Shown here piece by piece: positions 32,658-40,950 of a stretch of DNA of 64,000 nt. The DNA is taken from assembly GCF_040049195.1 (NCBI RefSeq), contig NZ_JBDZDL010000003.1; one strand, written 5' to 3'. The notes below the pieces were generated by a model. It saw nothing but the letters and a program-made list of their open reading frames with translations. It was not told where the DNA came from and searched no databases. Made by a program: the position numbers and the translations under genes. Numbering within the stretch: position 1 is the first letter of the stretch; each line of letters starts with the position of its first letter. The stretch comes from NCEH01 sp040049195 (lineage in GTDB: Bacteria; Pseudomonadota; Alphaproteobacteria; Rhizobiales; Xanthobacteraceae).

Positions 32658-34145
32658 GTGGTGCGAAATCCGGGACGTGAAACCGCAGAGCCGCGGGCAC
32701 CCCAGGGGCGAGGCCGACTGCGCACGCTCGCCGGCGCCCTGGCCGCCGTTCCGGTTCTGCTCTTCGCCTCGCTCGCGCAGGCCGCCGTGCCGGGCGCGAC
32801 CAGCGTGAACGGTGCGGATCTGAACCTGCTCTGGGGCATCCCGTTCGCCGGCATGCTGCTGTCCATCGCCCTGTTCCCGCTGCTGGCCAACCATTTCTGG
32901 CACCATCATTACGGCAAGGTGGCGCTGTTCTGGGCCGCCTGCTTCGTGGTGCCGTTCGCGCTCACCTTCGGGCCCAGCCTGACGCTGCACGAAGTGGTGC
33001 ATACGGCGACGCTGGAATATATTCCTTTCATCATCCTCCTGTTCTCGCTGTTCACGGTGTCGGGCGGCATCCTGATCGCCGGCAATATCCACGGCACGCC
33101 GCTGACCAACACCGCGATCCTCGGCTTCGGCACGGTGATCGCCAGCCTCATCGGCACCACCGGCGCCTCGATGGTGCTGATCCGCCCGTTGCTGCGCGCG
33201 AACGACAACCGCCGCTACAACGTGCATGTGGTGGTGTTCTTCATCTTCCTGGTGTCGAACATCGGCGGCTCGCTGACACCGCTCGGCGACCCGCCGCTGT
33301 TCCTGGGCTTCCTGAAGGGCGTTACCTTCTTCTGGACCACCACCCACCTGTTTCATGACACGGTGGTGGTCGCCGGCATCCTGCTGGTCGCGTTCTATCT
33401 TCTGGACCGCTATTTCTATTCCAAGGAAACGCCACCGCCGCTGCGCGATCCCACCCCGGACACCGAGCGCGTCAATGTGCGCGGATTGCAGAACCTGCCG
33501 CTCCTGTTCGGCATCATCGGCGCCATCCTTTTGAGCGCGCTGTGGAAACCGGGCATCGTGTTCGATGTCTACGGCACCCGCGTGGAGCTGCAATGGGTGG
33601 TGCGCGACGTGCTGCTGATCGCCATTGCCATCGTCTCGCTCGCCATCACCCCGCGCCTCGTGCGCGAGCGCAACGGCTTCGACTGGGAGCCGATCCTGGA
33701 AGTGGCGAAGCTGTTCGCCGCCATCTTCCTCACCATCATCCCGGTCATCGCCATCCTGCGCGCAGGCTCCACCGGCGCGCTCGCGCCGCTGGTGGACCTC
33801 GTCACCGATCCGAACGGCCAGCCGGTGAACGTCTGGTATTTCTGGCTCACCGGCATCCTGTCCTCGTTCCTGGACAATGCACCGACCTATCTGGTCTTCT
33901 TCAACCTCGCCGGCGGCGATGCCTATCGCCTCATGGGGCCGCTGCAGGTGACGCTGGAGGCGATCTCGGCCGGCGCGGTGTTCATGGGGGCCATGACCTA
34001 TATCGGCAATGCGCCCAACTTCATGGTGCTCTCGATCGCGCGCCATCGCGGCGTGAAGATGCCGAGCTTCTTCGGCTACATGGGCTGGTCCTGCGTGTTC
34101 CTCCTGCCCTGCTTCGCGCTGATTACCTTCTTGTATTTCATCTAG
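32658..34145 (+). CDS. Ion-transporter superfamily permease (CitMHS/NhaD-like sodium:proton antiporter)
   Basis: About 495 residues with a signal-like first segment and 12 or more hydrophobic segments. Internal motifs are TVSGGILIAGNIHGTPLTNTAIL and SNIGGSLTPLGDPPLFLGFLKG in the first half, with SSFLDNAPTYLVFFNLAGG and GAMTYIGNAPNFMVL in the second half. The GGSLTPLGDPP and DNAPTYL helix hairpins are signatures of the ion-transporter superfamily that includes NhaD antiporters and citrate carriers. The conserved Asp/Asn residues suggest Na+/H+ exchange, but the substrate is not proven. The start is probably GTG 32658, seven bases after GGGAGGG. GTG codons at 32643 and 32661 are alternatives. 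Confidence 0.8.
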   Translation: MVRNPGRETAEPRAPQGRGRLRTLAGALAAVPVLLFASLAQAAVPGATSVNGADLNLLWGIPFAGMLLSIALFPLLANHFWHHHYGKVALFWAACFVVPFALTFGPSLTLHEVVHTATLEYIPFIILLFSLFTVSGGILIAGNIHGTPLTNTAILGFGTVIASLIGTTGASMVLIRPLLRANDNRRYNVHVVVFFIFLVSNIGGSLTPLGDPPLFLGFLKGVTFFWTTTHLFHDTVVVAGILLVAFYLLDRYFYSKETPPPLRDPTPDTERVNVRGLQNLPLLFGIIGAILLSALWKPGIVFDVYGTRVELQWVVRDVLLIAIAIVSLAITPRLVRERNGFDWEPILEVAKLFAAIFLTIIPVIAILRAGSTGALAPLVDLVTDPNGQPVNVWYFWLTGILSSFLDNAPTYLVFFNLAGGDAYRLMGPLQVTLEAISAGAVFMGAMTYIGNAPNFMVLSIARHRGVKMPSFFGYMGWSCVFLLPCFALITFLYFI

Positions 34146-34226
34146 AGGGCGCTCCAGATCGCCCTCCAACTCTTGAAGAGAGACGGATATTCCGGCTCTC
34201 GCGGCGGGGCGAGACGGAGCGAGGCC

Positions 34227-35288
34227 ATGTCCTTCACCCGCGAACAGATCGCCGCAGCGGCCACCGCCGCCGCCATCGCGCCGGATGCGGTGGCGCGGCT
34301 GCTCGCCGCCTTGCCGGAGACGCCGGCGACGGGCACCGCCGCGATGGCGAAACCGCGCTTCGATCTGACCCATCTGCTCTGGTATGGCGGGGCGCTGATC
34401 ATCCTCGGAGCCATGACGCTGTTCGCCACCCTCGCCTTCGCGCAGATGGGCGGGGTGGCGCTGACGACGACCGCCATCGTCTATGCCGGGGTCTTCCTCG
34501 TCGCCGGCCATTATCTGTGGCGGCGCGGGCTCACCACGCCGGGCGGGCTGATGGTCGCCATCGCGGTCGGCATGGCGCCGCTCGCCGTCTTCGGCATCCA
34601 GGACAGCCTCGCGGCCTGGGGACCGCAGGGGACACCCGGCACATACGTGGATTTCTACCGCTGGATCCACGGCAGCTGGGTGCCGATGGAGCTGGCGACC
34701 CTCGCGGCGGGCGCGCTCGCGCTTTATTTCTACCGCTTTCCCTTCATCGTCGCGGTCGTCGCCTTCGCCCTCTGGTTCCTCTCCATGGATCTCGCCCCGG
34801 TTCTGTTCCACCGGCCGGACCTGGGCTGGGAGGAGCGGCGCGACGTCTCGCTCTATTTCGGCCTCGCGGTGCTGGGGATCGCATGGGTGGTCGATCTTGC
34901 CGCGACCCGTGCCGATTTCGCCTTCTGGCTGCATCTGGTGGCGGCGGTGACCTTCTGGGGCGGGCTGACCTTTCAAGACGGCGGCACCGAATGGTCGAAG
35001 GGGCTCTATTGCCTGATCAATGTGGGCCTGGTGCTGCTCGCCATCTTCCTGGCGCGACGGGTCTATGCCGTATTCGGCGCCATCGGCATCTGCATCTATC
35101 TCGGCCACCTGGTGGTGGACGTGTTCCAGGATTCCCTGCTGTTCCCCTTCGCGCTGTCCGCGCTGGGCGTGGCGGTGATGGGCGCGGGCCTGTGGCTCTA
35201 CCCGCGCCGCCAGATCTTCGCGGCCTGGATCGACCGCACCTTGCCCGCCCCGCTCCGCCGCCTGCGCCCGGCCCACGCGCGAGGCTGA
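34227..35288 (+). CDS. DUF2157-like multi-span membrane protein
   Basis: A 353-residue protein with a short helical N-terminus (MSFTREQIAAAATAAAIAPDAV) followed by about ten hydrophobic segments, beginning LLWYGGALIILGAMTLFATLAF. This layout resembles DUF2157 membrane proteins. No enzymatic motif is visible. An aromatic-rich stretch (YVDFYRWIHGSWVPMELATL) lies between segments. It starts 81 bases after the ion-transporter gene on the same strand and may be co-transcribed. Function unknown. Confidence 0.7.
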   Translation: MSFTREQIAAAATAAAIAPDAVARLLAALPETPATGTAAMAKPRFDLTHLLWYGGALIILGAMTLFATLAFAQMGGVALTTTAIVYAGVFLVAGHYLWRRGLTTPGGLMVAIAVGMAPLAVFGIQDSLAAWGPQGTPGTYVDFYRWIHGSWVPMELATLAAGALALYFYRFPFIVAVVAFALWFLSMDLAPVLFHRPDLGWEERRDVSLYFGLAVLGIAWVVDLAATRADFAFWLHLVAAVTFWGGLTFQDGGTEWSKGLYCLINVGLVLLAIFLARRVYAVFGAIGICIYLGHLVVDVFQDSLLFPFALSALGVAVMGAGLWLYPRRQIFAAWIDRTLPAPLRRLRPAHARG

Positions 35289-35309
35289 CGCCAGCCGCGC
35301 GCGGCTGAC

Positions 35310-35330
35310 CCCGGCCAGAAACCGGCCGGG
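35310..35330. terminator. Hairpin between convergent membrane-protein and cobW genes
   Basis: CCCGGCC (35310-35316) and GGCCGGG (35324-35330) with a 7-base loop lie in the 61-base gap between convergent stop codons. A second short palindrome GCCGCGCGCGGC sits just before it. No T run, so termination is tentative. Confidence 0.4.
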
Positions 35331-35349
35331 CACCGGCGCGGCAGGTGGC

Positions 35350-36426
35350 TCAGGCCGCGCAGCTGAGGAAGCCGTCCTCCAGCTTCGTGCGGTCGAGATT
35401 GCGGCCGATGAAGACGATGCGGCTCTGCAGCTTCTCCTCCGGTTTCCAGGGGCGCTGGTGATCGCCGTCCAGGATCATGTGCACGCCCTGGAACACGAAC
35501 CGATCCGGGTCGTCCTTGAACGCCAATATGCCCTTGGAGCGCAGGATGTTCGGCCCCTCGGTCGCCACCAGCTCCTGCACCCAGGGGAAGAATTTGTCCG
35601 GGTCCATGAGCTTGTCGGTGGCAATCGAGACCGACTGCATGTCCTCATCGTGGAAATGCTTCAGCCCGCCATGGCCGTGATGGTGGCCGTGCCCATGATC
35701 ATGGTCGTGCCCATGGTCGTGTCCGTGATCATGGCCACAGTCCGGCCCGCAGACGTGGTCCGGGTCGTCCTGCTCCAGGAACGCCGGCTCCAGCGACAGG
35801 ATGCGGTCGAGATCGAACGCGCCGCGGTCCAGCACCTGGTCGAGGGCGATCGCCGACTTCTGGGTGCGGTGGAGCTTGGCATAGGGATTGATGGCACGAA
35901 TGCGCGCCTCCACCTCGGCCAGTTCCTCGGGGGTGACGAGATCGGTCTTGTTGAGCAGGATCACGTCGGCGAAGGCGATCTGGTTCTTCGCCTCGGGCGC
36001 GTCCTTCAGCCGGTCGGTGAGCCATTTGGCGTCGGCAACGGTGACCACCGCGTCCAGCTTGGTGCGCGCGCCCATCTCCTCGTCCACGAAGAAGGTCTGG
36101 GCGACGGGGGCGGGATCGGCAAGGCCGGTGGTCTCGACGATGATGCCGTCGAAGCCGCCCCTGCGGCGCATGAGCCCGTCGATGATGCGGATCAGGTCGC
36201 CCCGCACGGTGCAGCAGATGCAGCCGTTGTTCATCTCGAACACTTCCTCGTCGGCGCCGACCACCAGGTCGTTGTCGATGCCGACCTCGCCGAACTCATT
36301 GACGATGACGGCGTATTTCTTGCCGTGCGGCTCGGAGAGGATGCGGTTCAGCAGCGTGGTCTTGCCGGCGCCGAGATAGCCGGTGAGCACGGTGACGGGG
36401 ATTTTTTCGGACGCGGTTCCAGACAT
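35350..36426 (-). CDS. CobW-family GTPase, probable zinc metallochaperone
   Basis: A 358-residue G3E GTPase. The P-loop is TGYLGAGKTTLLNRIL (about 15-30), the metal-binding CxCC motif is NNGCICCTVRGDL near residue 70, and the guanine-specificity LLNKTD is near 155. A striking His/Asp/Gly-rich stretch of over 30 residues (about 225-260, starting CGPDCGHDHGHDHGH) could bind several zinc ions. The C-terminal CobW domain with HMILDG and W..R motifs is intact. It is the last gene of the znu operon, 101 bases after znuA. That context and the His-rich loop point to zinc delivery (ZigA/ZNG1-like) rather than cobalamin synthesis. Confidence 0.9.
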   Translation of the reverse strand: MSGTASEKIPVTVLTGYLGAGKTTLLNRILSEPHGKKYAVIVNEFGEVGIDNDLVVGADEEVFEMNNGCICCTVRGDLIRIIDGLMRRRGGFDGIIVETTGLADPAPVAQTFFVDEEMGARTKLDAVVTVADAKWLTDRLKDAPEAKNQIAFADVILLNKTDLVTPEELAEVEARIRAINPYAKLHRTQKSAIALDQVLDRGAFDLDRILSLEPAFLEQDDPDHVCGPDCGHDHGHDHGHDHDHGHGHHHGHGGLKHFHDEDMQSVSIATDKLMDPDKFFPWVQELVATEGPNILRSKGILAFKDDPDRFVFQGVHMILDGDHQRPWKPEEKLQSRIVFIGRNLDRTKLEDGFLSCAA

Positions 36427-36461
36427 GGTCTCTCCTGTGCGGGCTTCGGCCCCGCCACATG

Positions 36462-36490
36462 CCGGGCGGCAGGCTCGCGCCGCCGCCCGG
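36462..36490 (-). other. Hairpin in the znuA-cobW spacer
   Basis: CCGGGCGGC (36462-36470) pairs with GCCGCCCGG (36482-36490) over an 11-base loop, just downstream of znuA on the minus strand. There is no T tract. It could partly end or stabilise the transcript between znuA and the CobW-type gene. Confidence 0.4.
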
Positions 36491-36527
36491 TCAAATGAAA
36501 ATCCTTTGCCCCAGCCCGTGGCGCGGA

Positions 36528-37481
36528 TCAGCTCGACAAAGCAGCCGAAAGCGCGCGCAGGTTGGACTGCACCATGTCGATGTAGGTGGTGGCAGGGCCT
36601 TTGTCATCGGACAGGGCGTCGGAATAGAGCGTGCCGCCCACCTTCGCGCTGCTTTCCTTGGCGATGCGGTCCATCAGGCGCGGGTCGGACACGTTCTCCA
36701 GGAACACCGCCGGCACCTTCTGCGCCTTGATCTGGCGGATGATGCGGCCGACATCCTTGGCGGACGCCTCGCTCTCGGTGGAGACGCCTTCCGGCGCCAG
36801 CAGCTTTAGGCCATAGGCGTCGCCGAAATAGCCGAAGGCGTCGTGCGAGGTAATGATGCGGCGGTGGTCGTCCGGGATGGCGGCGACGGCCTTCAGCACA
36901 TCGGCCTGGAGCGCATCGAGCTTGGCGAGATAGGCGGCGGCATTGGCGGTATAGACGTCCTTGCCGGCCGGGTCGGCGGCGATCAGGCCGTCGCGGATAT
37001 TGGCCACATAGACCTTGGCATTGGCCACCGACTGCCAGGCGTGGGGGTCGATCGCGCCATGGGCGTGCGCCTCCTTCTTGCCCTTGGGCTTCTCGTCGTC
37101 GTCCTGCGGCTCGTCGGCGGTGCGCTCGCGCGGCTTGATGCCGGTGGTGGCGACCACCACCGTCGCCTTGGTGCCGGAGGCCTTCACGAGCCGGTCCATC
37201 CAGCCCTCGAAGCCGAGGCCGTTGACGAACACCACCTTGGCGGCGGCGAGCTTCTTCGCGTCGTTCGGGGTCGGCTGGTAGACGTGGGTGTCGCTGTTGG
37301 GGCCGACGATGGTGGTCATGGCGATGCGGTCGCCGCCGACATTCTTCACGAAATCCCCGAGGATGGAGAACGAGGCCACCACCGGCAGCTTCGCGGCGGG
37401 GGCGGCGGCATCGCTCTGGGCGAGCGCCGGGGTTACGCCGAGCACGAGTGCCGCGGCGAGCAGGGAACGACGAGAGAGCAT
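36528..37481 (-). CDS. znuA: Zinc ABC transporter substrate-binding protein
   Basis: A 317-residue periplasmic binding protein of cluster A-I. The Sec signal peptide is MLSRRSLLAAALVLGVTPAL, cleaved near AQS. Zinc ligands expected from the family are His in GPNSDTHVYQPTPND, the middle His in GAIDPHAWQSV and the His in ITSHDAFGYFG, plus the late Asp region. A short acidic/His loop (KKEAHAHG) before the second ligand is the usual zinc-specific feature, though shorter than in E. coli. It lies 11 bases downstream of znuB in the zinc operon. Confidence 0.93.
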   Translation of the reverse strand: MLSRRSLLAAALVLGVTPALAQSDAAAPAAKLPVVASFSILGDFVKNVGGDRIAMTTIVGPNSDTHVYQPTPNDAKKLAAAKVVFVNGLGFEGWMDRLVKASGTKATVVVATTGIKPRERTADEPQDDDEKPKGKKEAHAHGAIDPHAWQSVANAKVYVANIRDGLIAADPAGKDVYTANAAAYLAKLDALQADVLKAVAAIPDDHRRIITSHDAFGYFGDAYGLKLLAPEGVSTESEASAKDVGRIIRQIKAQKVPAVFLENVSDPRLMDRIAKESSAKVGGTLYSDALSDDKGPATTYIDMVQSNLRALSAALSS

Positions 37482-37492
37482 GGCTTACTCCG

Positions 37493-38365
37493 TTAGGCTT
37501 CGAGATGCCGTCTTCGGACCCGTCCGGACACGATGCCGCCGGCTGGCCCGACGAGCACGGAGACCGCATAGGCGGTGCCTGCCACCAGGATGATGGCCGG
37601 CCCCGAGGGGGCGCCGAAATGGTAGGACACGAGCAGGCCGACGACCCCGCTCGCGAACGCAATGCAAGTGGCCAACGCCACCAGGGGCGTCAGGTCGCGC
37701 ACCCAGAAGCGGGCGGTGGCGGCGGGCAGCATCATCAGGCCCACCGACAACAAGGTTCCAAGGGCGTGGAAACCGCCCACGAGATTCAGCACCACCAGCG
37801 CCAGAAAGGCGATGTGGCTCGGCCCGCCGGCCCGGCTCACCGAGGCAAGGAAGGCCGGGTCCACGCATTCCAGCACCAGCGAGCGCCAGATGATGGCCAG
37901 CGTCACCAGGGTTAGCGTGGCGATGCCGGCCACCAGGATCAGCGTCGGGTCGTCGAGCCCCAGCACGGTGCCGAACAGCACGTGCAGGAGATCCACGTTC
38001 GAGCCCTTGAGCGAGACGATCATCACGCCCAGCGCCAAAGAGATCAGGTAGAAGGCCGCGAGCGAGGCGTCCTCCTTCAGCTCGGTTGCGCGGGCGATCA
38101 CCCCCGCGCCCACCGCCACCAGCAGCCCGGCGGCGATGCCGCCGAGCGTCATGGCGTAGAGATTCAGCCCCGACACCAGGAAGCCCAGCGCCGCGCCGGG
38201 CAGGATGGCATGGGCCATGGCGTCGCCGGTCAGGCTCATCCGCCGCAGCATCAGGAACGCGCCGACCGGCCCGGCGCCGATCGCCAATGCGAACACGCCC
38301 ACCAAGGCGCGGCGCATGAATTCGAATTCCGCGAACGGACCGACCAGCAGGTCGTAGGCGTTCAT
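37493..38365 (-). CDS. znuB: Zinc ABC transporter permease
   Basis: A 290-residue integral membrane permease with about eight to nine hydrophobic segments, of the ABC-3 family for zinc and manganese. Characteristic stretches are GPVGAFLMLRRMSLTGDAMAHAILPGAALGFLVSG near the N-terminus, with the conserved Asp in GDAMAHA, and ALLPAATARFWVR-like and SYHFGAPSGPAIILVAG near the C-terminus. The gap to znuC is three bases and to znuA 11, so the three are co-transcribed. Confidence 0.94.
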   Translation of the reverse strand: MNAYDLLVGPFAEFEFMRRALVGVFALAIGAGPVGAFLMLRRMSLTGDAMAHAILPGAALGFLVSGLNLYAMTLGGIAAGLLVAVGAGVIARATELKEDASLAAFYLISLALGVMIVSLKGSNVDLLHVLFGTVLGLDDPTLILVAGIATLTLVTLAIIWRSLVLECVDPAFLASVSRAGGPSHIAFLALVVLNLVGGFHALGTLLSVGLMMLPAATARFWVRDLTPLVALATCIAFASGVVGLLVSYHFGAPSGPAIILVAGTAYAVSVLVGPAGGIVSGRVRRRHLEA

Positions 38366-38368
38366 GGT

Positions 38369-39115
38369 TCAGGCCGCCGCGCTGCAGGGCGCGGCGCCGT
38401 CCTGGGGCGCTTCGGTCATGCGGCGGGCCAGAAGCAGATTCTCCGGCGCCAGCACCTCGGCGGTCGGGCCCCACGCAACCGGCGTGCGCGCCAAAAGCAG
38501 GGTCTGCGGGAAATGCGCGCGCACCAATTCGAAATCGTGCAGCACCGCGAGCACCGTGCGCTTTTCCCCGTGCCAGCGGCGCACCAGCTCCAGCAGGTCG
38601 GACACGGTCTTGGCGTCGAGCGCGTTGAACGGCTCGTCCAGCAGGATCAGGCGCGCATCCTGCAGCAGCAGGCGCGCGAACAGGGTGCGCTGCATCTGGC
38701 CGCCGGACAACGTGCCGATGGGGCGGCGCTCGAAGCCGGTCAGACCCACCGCGGCGATGGCGTCGGCGATGCGGGCGTGGTCCGCCTTGCCGATGCCGCC
38801 GAACAGGCCGGCGCGACGCCACAGGCCCATCGCCACCAGATCATAGACGCTGATGGGAAAGGAGCGATCCACCTCGGCCCCCTGGGGCAGATAGGCGATG
38901 TCGCGGGAATCGAGCCCGCAGCGCTCGATGGCGCCGCCGAGCGGGCGCAGCGCGCCGGAAATCGCCTTCATGAGCGTGGACTTGCCGGCCCCGTTCGGTC
39001 CGCAGACCGCGAGCAGGGCGCCCTCCTCCACCGCCCCGTCCAGGTGATGGACCGCCGGATGGCGCTCATAGCCGAGCGTGAGGTCGCGGAAGCGCAGCTG
39101 AATGGGGGTGCTCAC
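38369..39115 (-). CDS. znuC: Zinc ABC transporter ATP-binding protein
   Basis: A 248-residue ATPase. Walker A is AVCGPNGAGKSTLMKAI, the Q-loop is in AYLPQGAEVD, the signature is GTLSGGQMQRTLFARLL, and Walker B is LILLDEPFNALD, with the switch His in AVLHDFELV. The start is GTG 39115, whose GTGA overlaps the stop of a small upstream gene (39112-39333), suggesting translational coupling. The frame can be extended upstream in high-GC sequence, but that would run through the whole small gene. Confidence 0.92.
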   Translation of the reverse strand: MSTPIQLRFRDLTLGYERHPAVHHLDGAVEEGALLAVCGPNGAGKSTLMKAISGALRPLGGAIERCGLDSRDIAYLPQGAEVDRSFPISVYDLVAMGLWRRAGLFGGIGKADHARIADAIAAVGLTGFERRPIGTLSGGQMQRTLFARLLLQDARLILLDEPFNALDAKTVSDLLELVRRWHGEKRTVLAVLHDFELVRAHFPQTLLLARTPVAWGPTAEVLAPENLLLARRMTEAPQDGAAPCSAAA

Positions 39116-39333
39116 GAGATCACCCACAGCACGCCCGCCCACATGACGGCGCTCAGACCCGCCACGAACGCCAGCCGCGCCCCGAGCGAGGAGCGCAGCA
39201 CCGAGAACGTCACCGGCCGGGCCACCGCCACCACGCCGGAAGGCCCATGGCCATGGCTGTGGCGATGGGGCGCGGCATGGGAAGCAGCGCGGGACGGGGC
39301 CTGGGAAGTGGGATCGAGCAACGTCATGGGCAT
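39112..39333 (-). CDS. Small His-rich single-span membrane protein, first gene of the znu operon
   Basis: A 73-residue protein. The cytoplasmic or periplasmic N-terminus carries a His cluster, AAPHRHSHGHGPSG (residues about 22-35), and the C-terminus a hydrophobic segment, ARLAFVAGLSAVMWAGVLWVIS. The stop overlaps the znuC start by four bases. The start codon lies just downstream of the dyad at 39337-39349. I do not recognise the family. His-rich metal-binding loop, operon position and coupling to znuC suggest a zinc sensor, buffer or accessory of the importer, which is inference only. Two ATG codons (39333, 39327) are possible starts. Confidence 0.7.
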   Translation of the reverse strand: MPMTLLDPTSQAPSRAASHAAPHRHSHGHGPSGVVAVARPVTFSVLRSSLGARLAFVAGLSAVMWAGVLWVIS

Positions 39334-39336
39334 TTT

Positions 39337-39349
39337 GATACAGAGTATC
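39337..39349 (-). promoter_or_regulatory. Dyad GATAC-N3-GTATC upstream of the zinc operon, candidate Zur operator
   Basis: Perfect 5-bp inverted repeat with a 3-base spacer. On the minus strand a TTGGTC, 18 bases and GATACT arrangement could form a -35/-10 promoter, with the dyad overlapping the -10 region. It lies 3 bases before the first ATG, so the message would be nearly leaderless. A Zur-type repressor is expected for znu genes, but the match to published alphaproteobacterial Zur boxes is only partial. Confidence 0.5.
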
Positions 39350-39482
39350 TTTACGCCTGTCCAGCATGACCAAGGGCGAGCCGCTCCACTTTTTCTTGAA
39401 CGCGGCGCAGCGCCTTGCCAGGCGCGGATGCGGCGTCCATATCCGGCCCACCGTGGGCGCGCGGCGGGTGGAGCAGAGCGAG

Positions 39483-40133
39483 ATGAGTGAGCAGCGCATT
39501 TCCGGCCTCAGCGCCGCCATTCTCGCGGGCGGCCAGGCCCGGCGCATGGGCCATATCAACAAGGCCCTGGTGACGGTGGGCGGCGTGCCGGTGATCGACC
39601 GGCTGATCGCCCGCCTCGCGCCGCTGTGCGAGGAACTGATCGTGATCGCCGCCGATCCCGAGCCTTATGCGGCGCGCGGGCTTACGGTCTATCCCGATAT
39701 CGAGCCCGGCAACGGGGCGCTGGGCGGGCTGCATACCGCCCTGACCCGCGCGAGCGGGGACAAGGTGTTCGTGTGCGCCTGCGACATGCCCTTCATCTCC
39801 CCGCCGCTGATCCACCATTTGAACGCCAGCCTCGGCGCGCGCGACGCCGCGGTGCCCCGCGACGGCTATGGCCTGCAACCGCTGCACGCCATCTATGCCC
39901 GCCGCATCACGCCGCTGATCCCGCCCTTCATCGCGCGCCGCGCGCTGCGCATGGACGGCTTCATCGCCGCCCTCGATGCGGTGATCCTGCCGCCGTCCGA
40001 TGTGGCCGCCTATGCCGCGGAGGCGGAGATCTTCTTCAACGTCAACACCCCGGCGGACCTCGAACAGGCGCGGCTCAAGGCGCGGGAAGCTCCGCAATCG
40101 CCCCAGGATGAGCCGGCGCGCGCGCCGCGCTAG
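39483..40133 (+). CDS. mobA: Molybdenum cofactor guanylyltransferase (MobA-like)
   Basis: A 216-residue nucleotidyltransferase that adds GMP to molybdopterin. The GTP-binding signature is ILAGGQARRMGHINKALVTVGG at about residues 13-34. The metal-binding Asp is in VCACDMPFISPPLI, and the product-side motif PLHAIYARR is present. The length is usual for MobA. The ATG at 39483 is used because an extension to 39366 has no family match. Its back-to-back location with the zinc operon appears coincidental. It is followed 34 bases later by a haemoglobin gene. Confidence 0.88.
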   Translation: MSEQRISGLSAAILAGGQARRMGHINKALVTVGGVPVIDRLIARLAPLCEELIVIAADPEPYAARGLTVYPDIEPGNGALGGLHTALTRASGDKVFVCACDMPFISPPLIHHLNASLGARDAAVPRDGYGLQPLHAIYARRITPLIPPFIARRALRMDGFIAALDAVILPPSDVAAYAAEAEIFFNVNTPADLEQARLKAREAPQSPQDEPARAPR

Positions 40134-40167
40134 GGTCCCGGCACATCGCGAAAAACGGGAAGGAAAC

Positions 40168-40560
40168 ATGCCAGACGTCGGGGATCCCAGCCTCTATGAG
40201 CGCATCGGCGGCGAAGGCGCCGTGCGGGCGCTGGTGGGGCGTTTCTATCATTTGATGGACACGCTGCCGCAGGCTGCCGAATGCCGCGCCATCCACCCGC
40301 CGAGCTTGGAGGGCAGCGCGCGCAAGCTGGAGGAATATCTGACCTATTGGCTGGGCGGCCCCTCCGATTACGTGGCCCGCAACGGCCATCCGCGCCTGCG
40401 CATGCGCCATTTCCCCGCCGCCATCGGCCCGGCCGAGCGTGACGGCTGGCTGGCGTGCTTCCGCCAGGCGCTGGCCGAAACGGTCACCGACCGCACCGCC
40501 GCCGCCGAGCTTCTGCCGCGCGTGGAGGCGCTCGCCGCCCATATGCAGAATCGGGCCTGA
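40168..40560 (+). CDS. Group II truncated haemoglobin
   Basis: A 130-residue 2-over-2 haemoglobin. It has SLYERIGGEGAVRALVGRFYHLMD at the N-terminus, with Phe/Tyr positions around the distal pocket. The proximal His is in LRMRHFPAAIG, and GPAERDGWLACFRQAL contains the group II Trp. Such proteins bind oxygen or nitric oxide and take part in oxygen handling or nitrosative stress defence. The start follows GGGAAGGAAAC. It may share a transcript with the MobA-like gene. Confidence 0.9.
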   Translation: MPDVGDPSLYERIGGEGAVRALVGRFYHLMDTLPQAAECRAIHPPSLEGSARKLEEYLTYWLGGPSDYVARNGHPRLRMRHFPAAIGPAERDGWLACFRQALAETVTDRTAAAELLPRVEALAAHMQNRA

Positions 40561-40950
40561 CCGCCGCCCTCTCCCAAGCGCGGGCCAGTTCGCTTCACGG
40601 GGCGCGGCATCAGGGCGGCAAAGCGCCGCGCCACGCGTGCCGGGCCATCGACCGATTCTGAAGAGGCCGCAACCCACCCCGCCCGCGGAGATGCACGGGG
40701 CGCGGGCATGACGCTACGGCAGCGTCCCGCAGGCGCGGCGCCGGGTTTTCGCGCATCGCGGGCGGTGCGCCCGCACCGGCGCCCCACATGACATTTTTAT
40801 GTCGTCCCGGCCCCGCGCCACGCCCGCAAAATCCCGTCCCAAGCCTTGTGTTTCTTCACTTTTCACCGGGCAAGTGTTGACGGCGGGACCCGCCGTCCGC
40901 ATGGTGCGGCCGCGCTTACATCTGGGCGTTGACGAGGAGTATTCCCCATC
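40561..40950. other. Intergenic region upstream of homospermidine synthase
   Basis: 390 bases without a credible gene. There is a short hairpin CGGTGCG/CGCACCG (40763-40778), and a dyad GACAT-N4-ATGTC (40790-40803) embedded in CATTTTTATGTCGTCCCGG. That element closely resembles one upstream of yejA. TTGACG at about 40876, about 75 bases before hss, could be a -35 element. Confidence 0.45.

Noticed and set aside
32328..35333. Open frame of about 1000 codons opposite hrpB and two membrane genes
   Set aside because: Its translation is rich in Arg/His/Gln/Gly, spans several unrelated plus-strand genes and has no motif or ribosome site.
35661..35760. His/Asp/Gly-rich repeat treated as a possible DNA repeat
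   Set aside because: It encodes the metal-binding His-rich loop of the CobW-family GTPase and needs no separate explanation.
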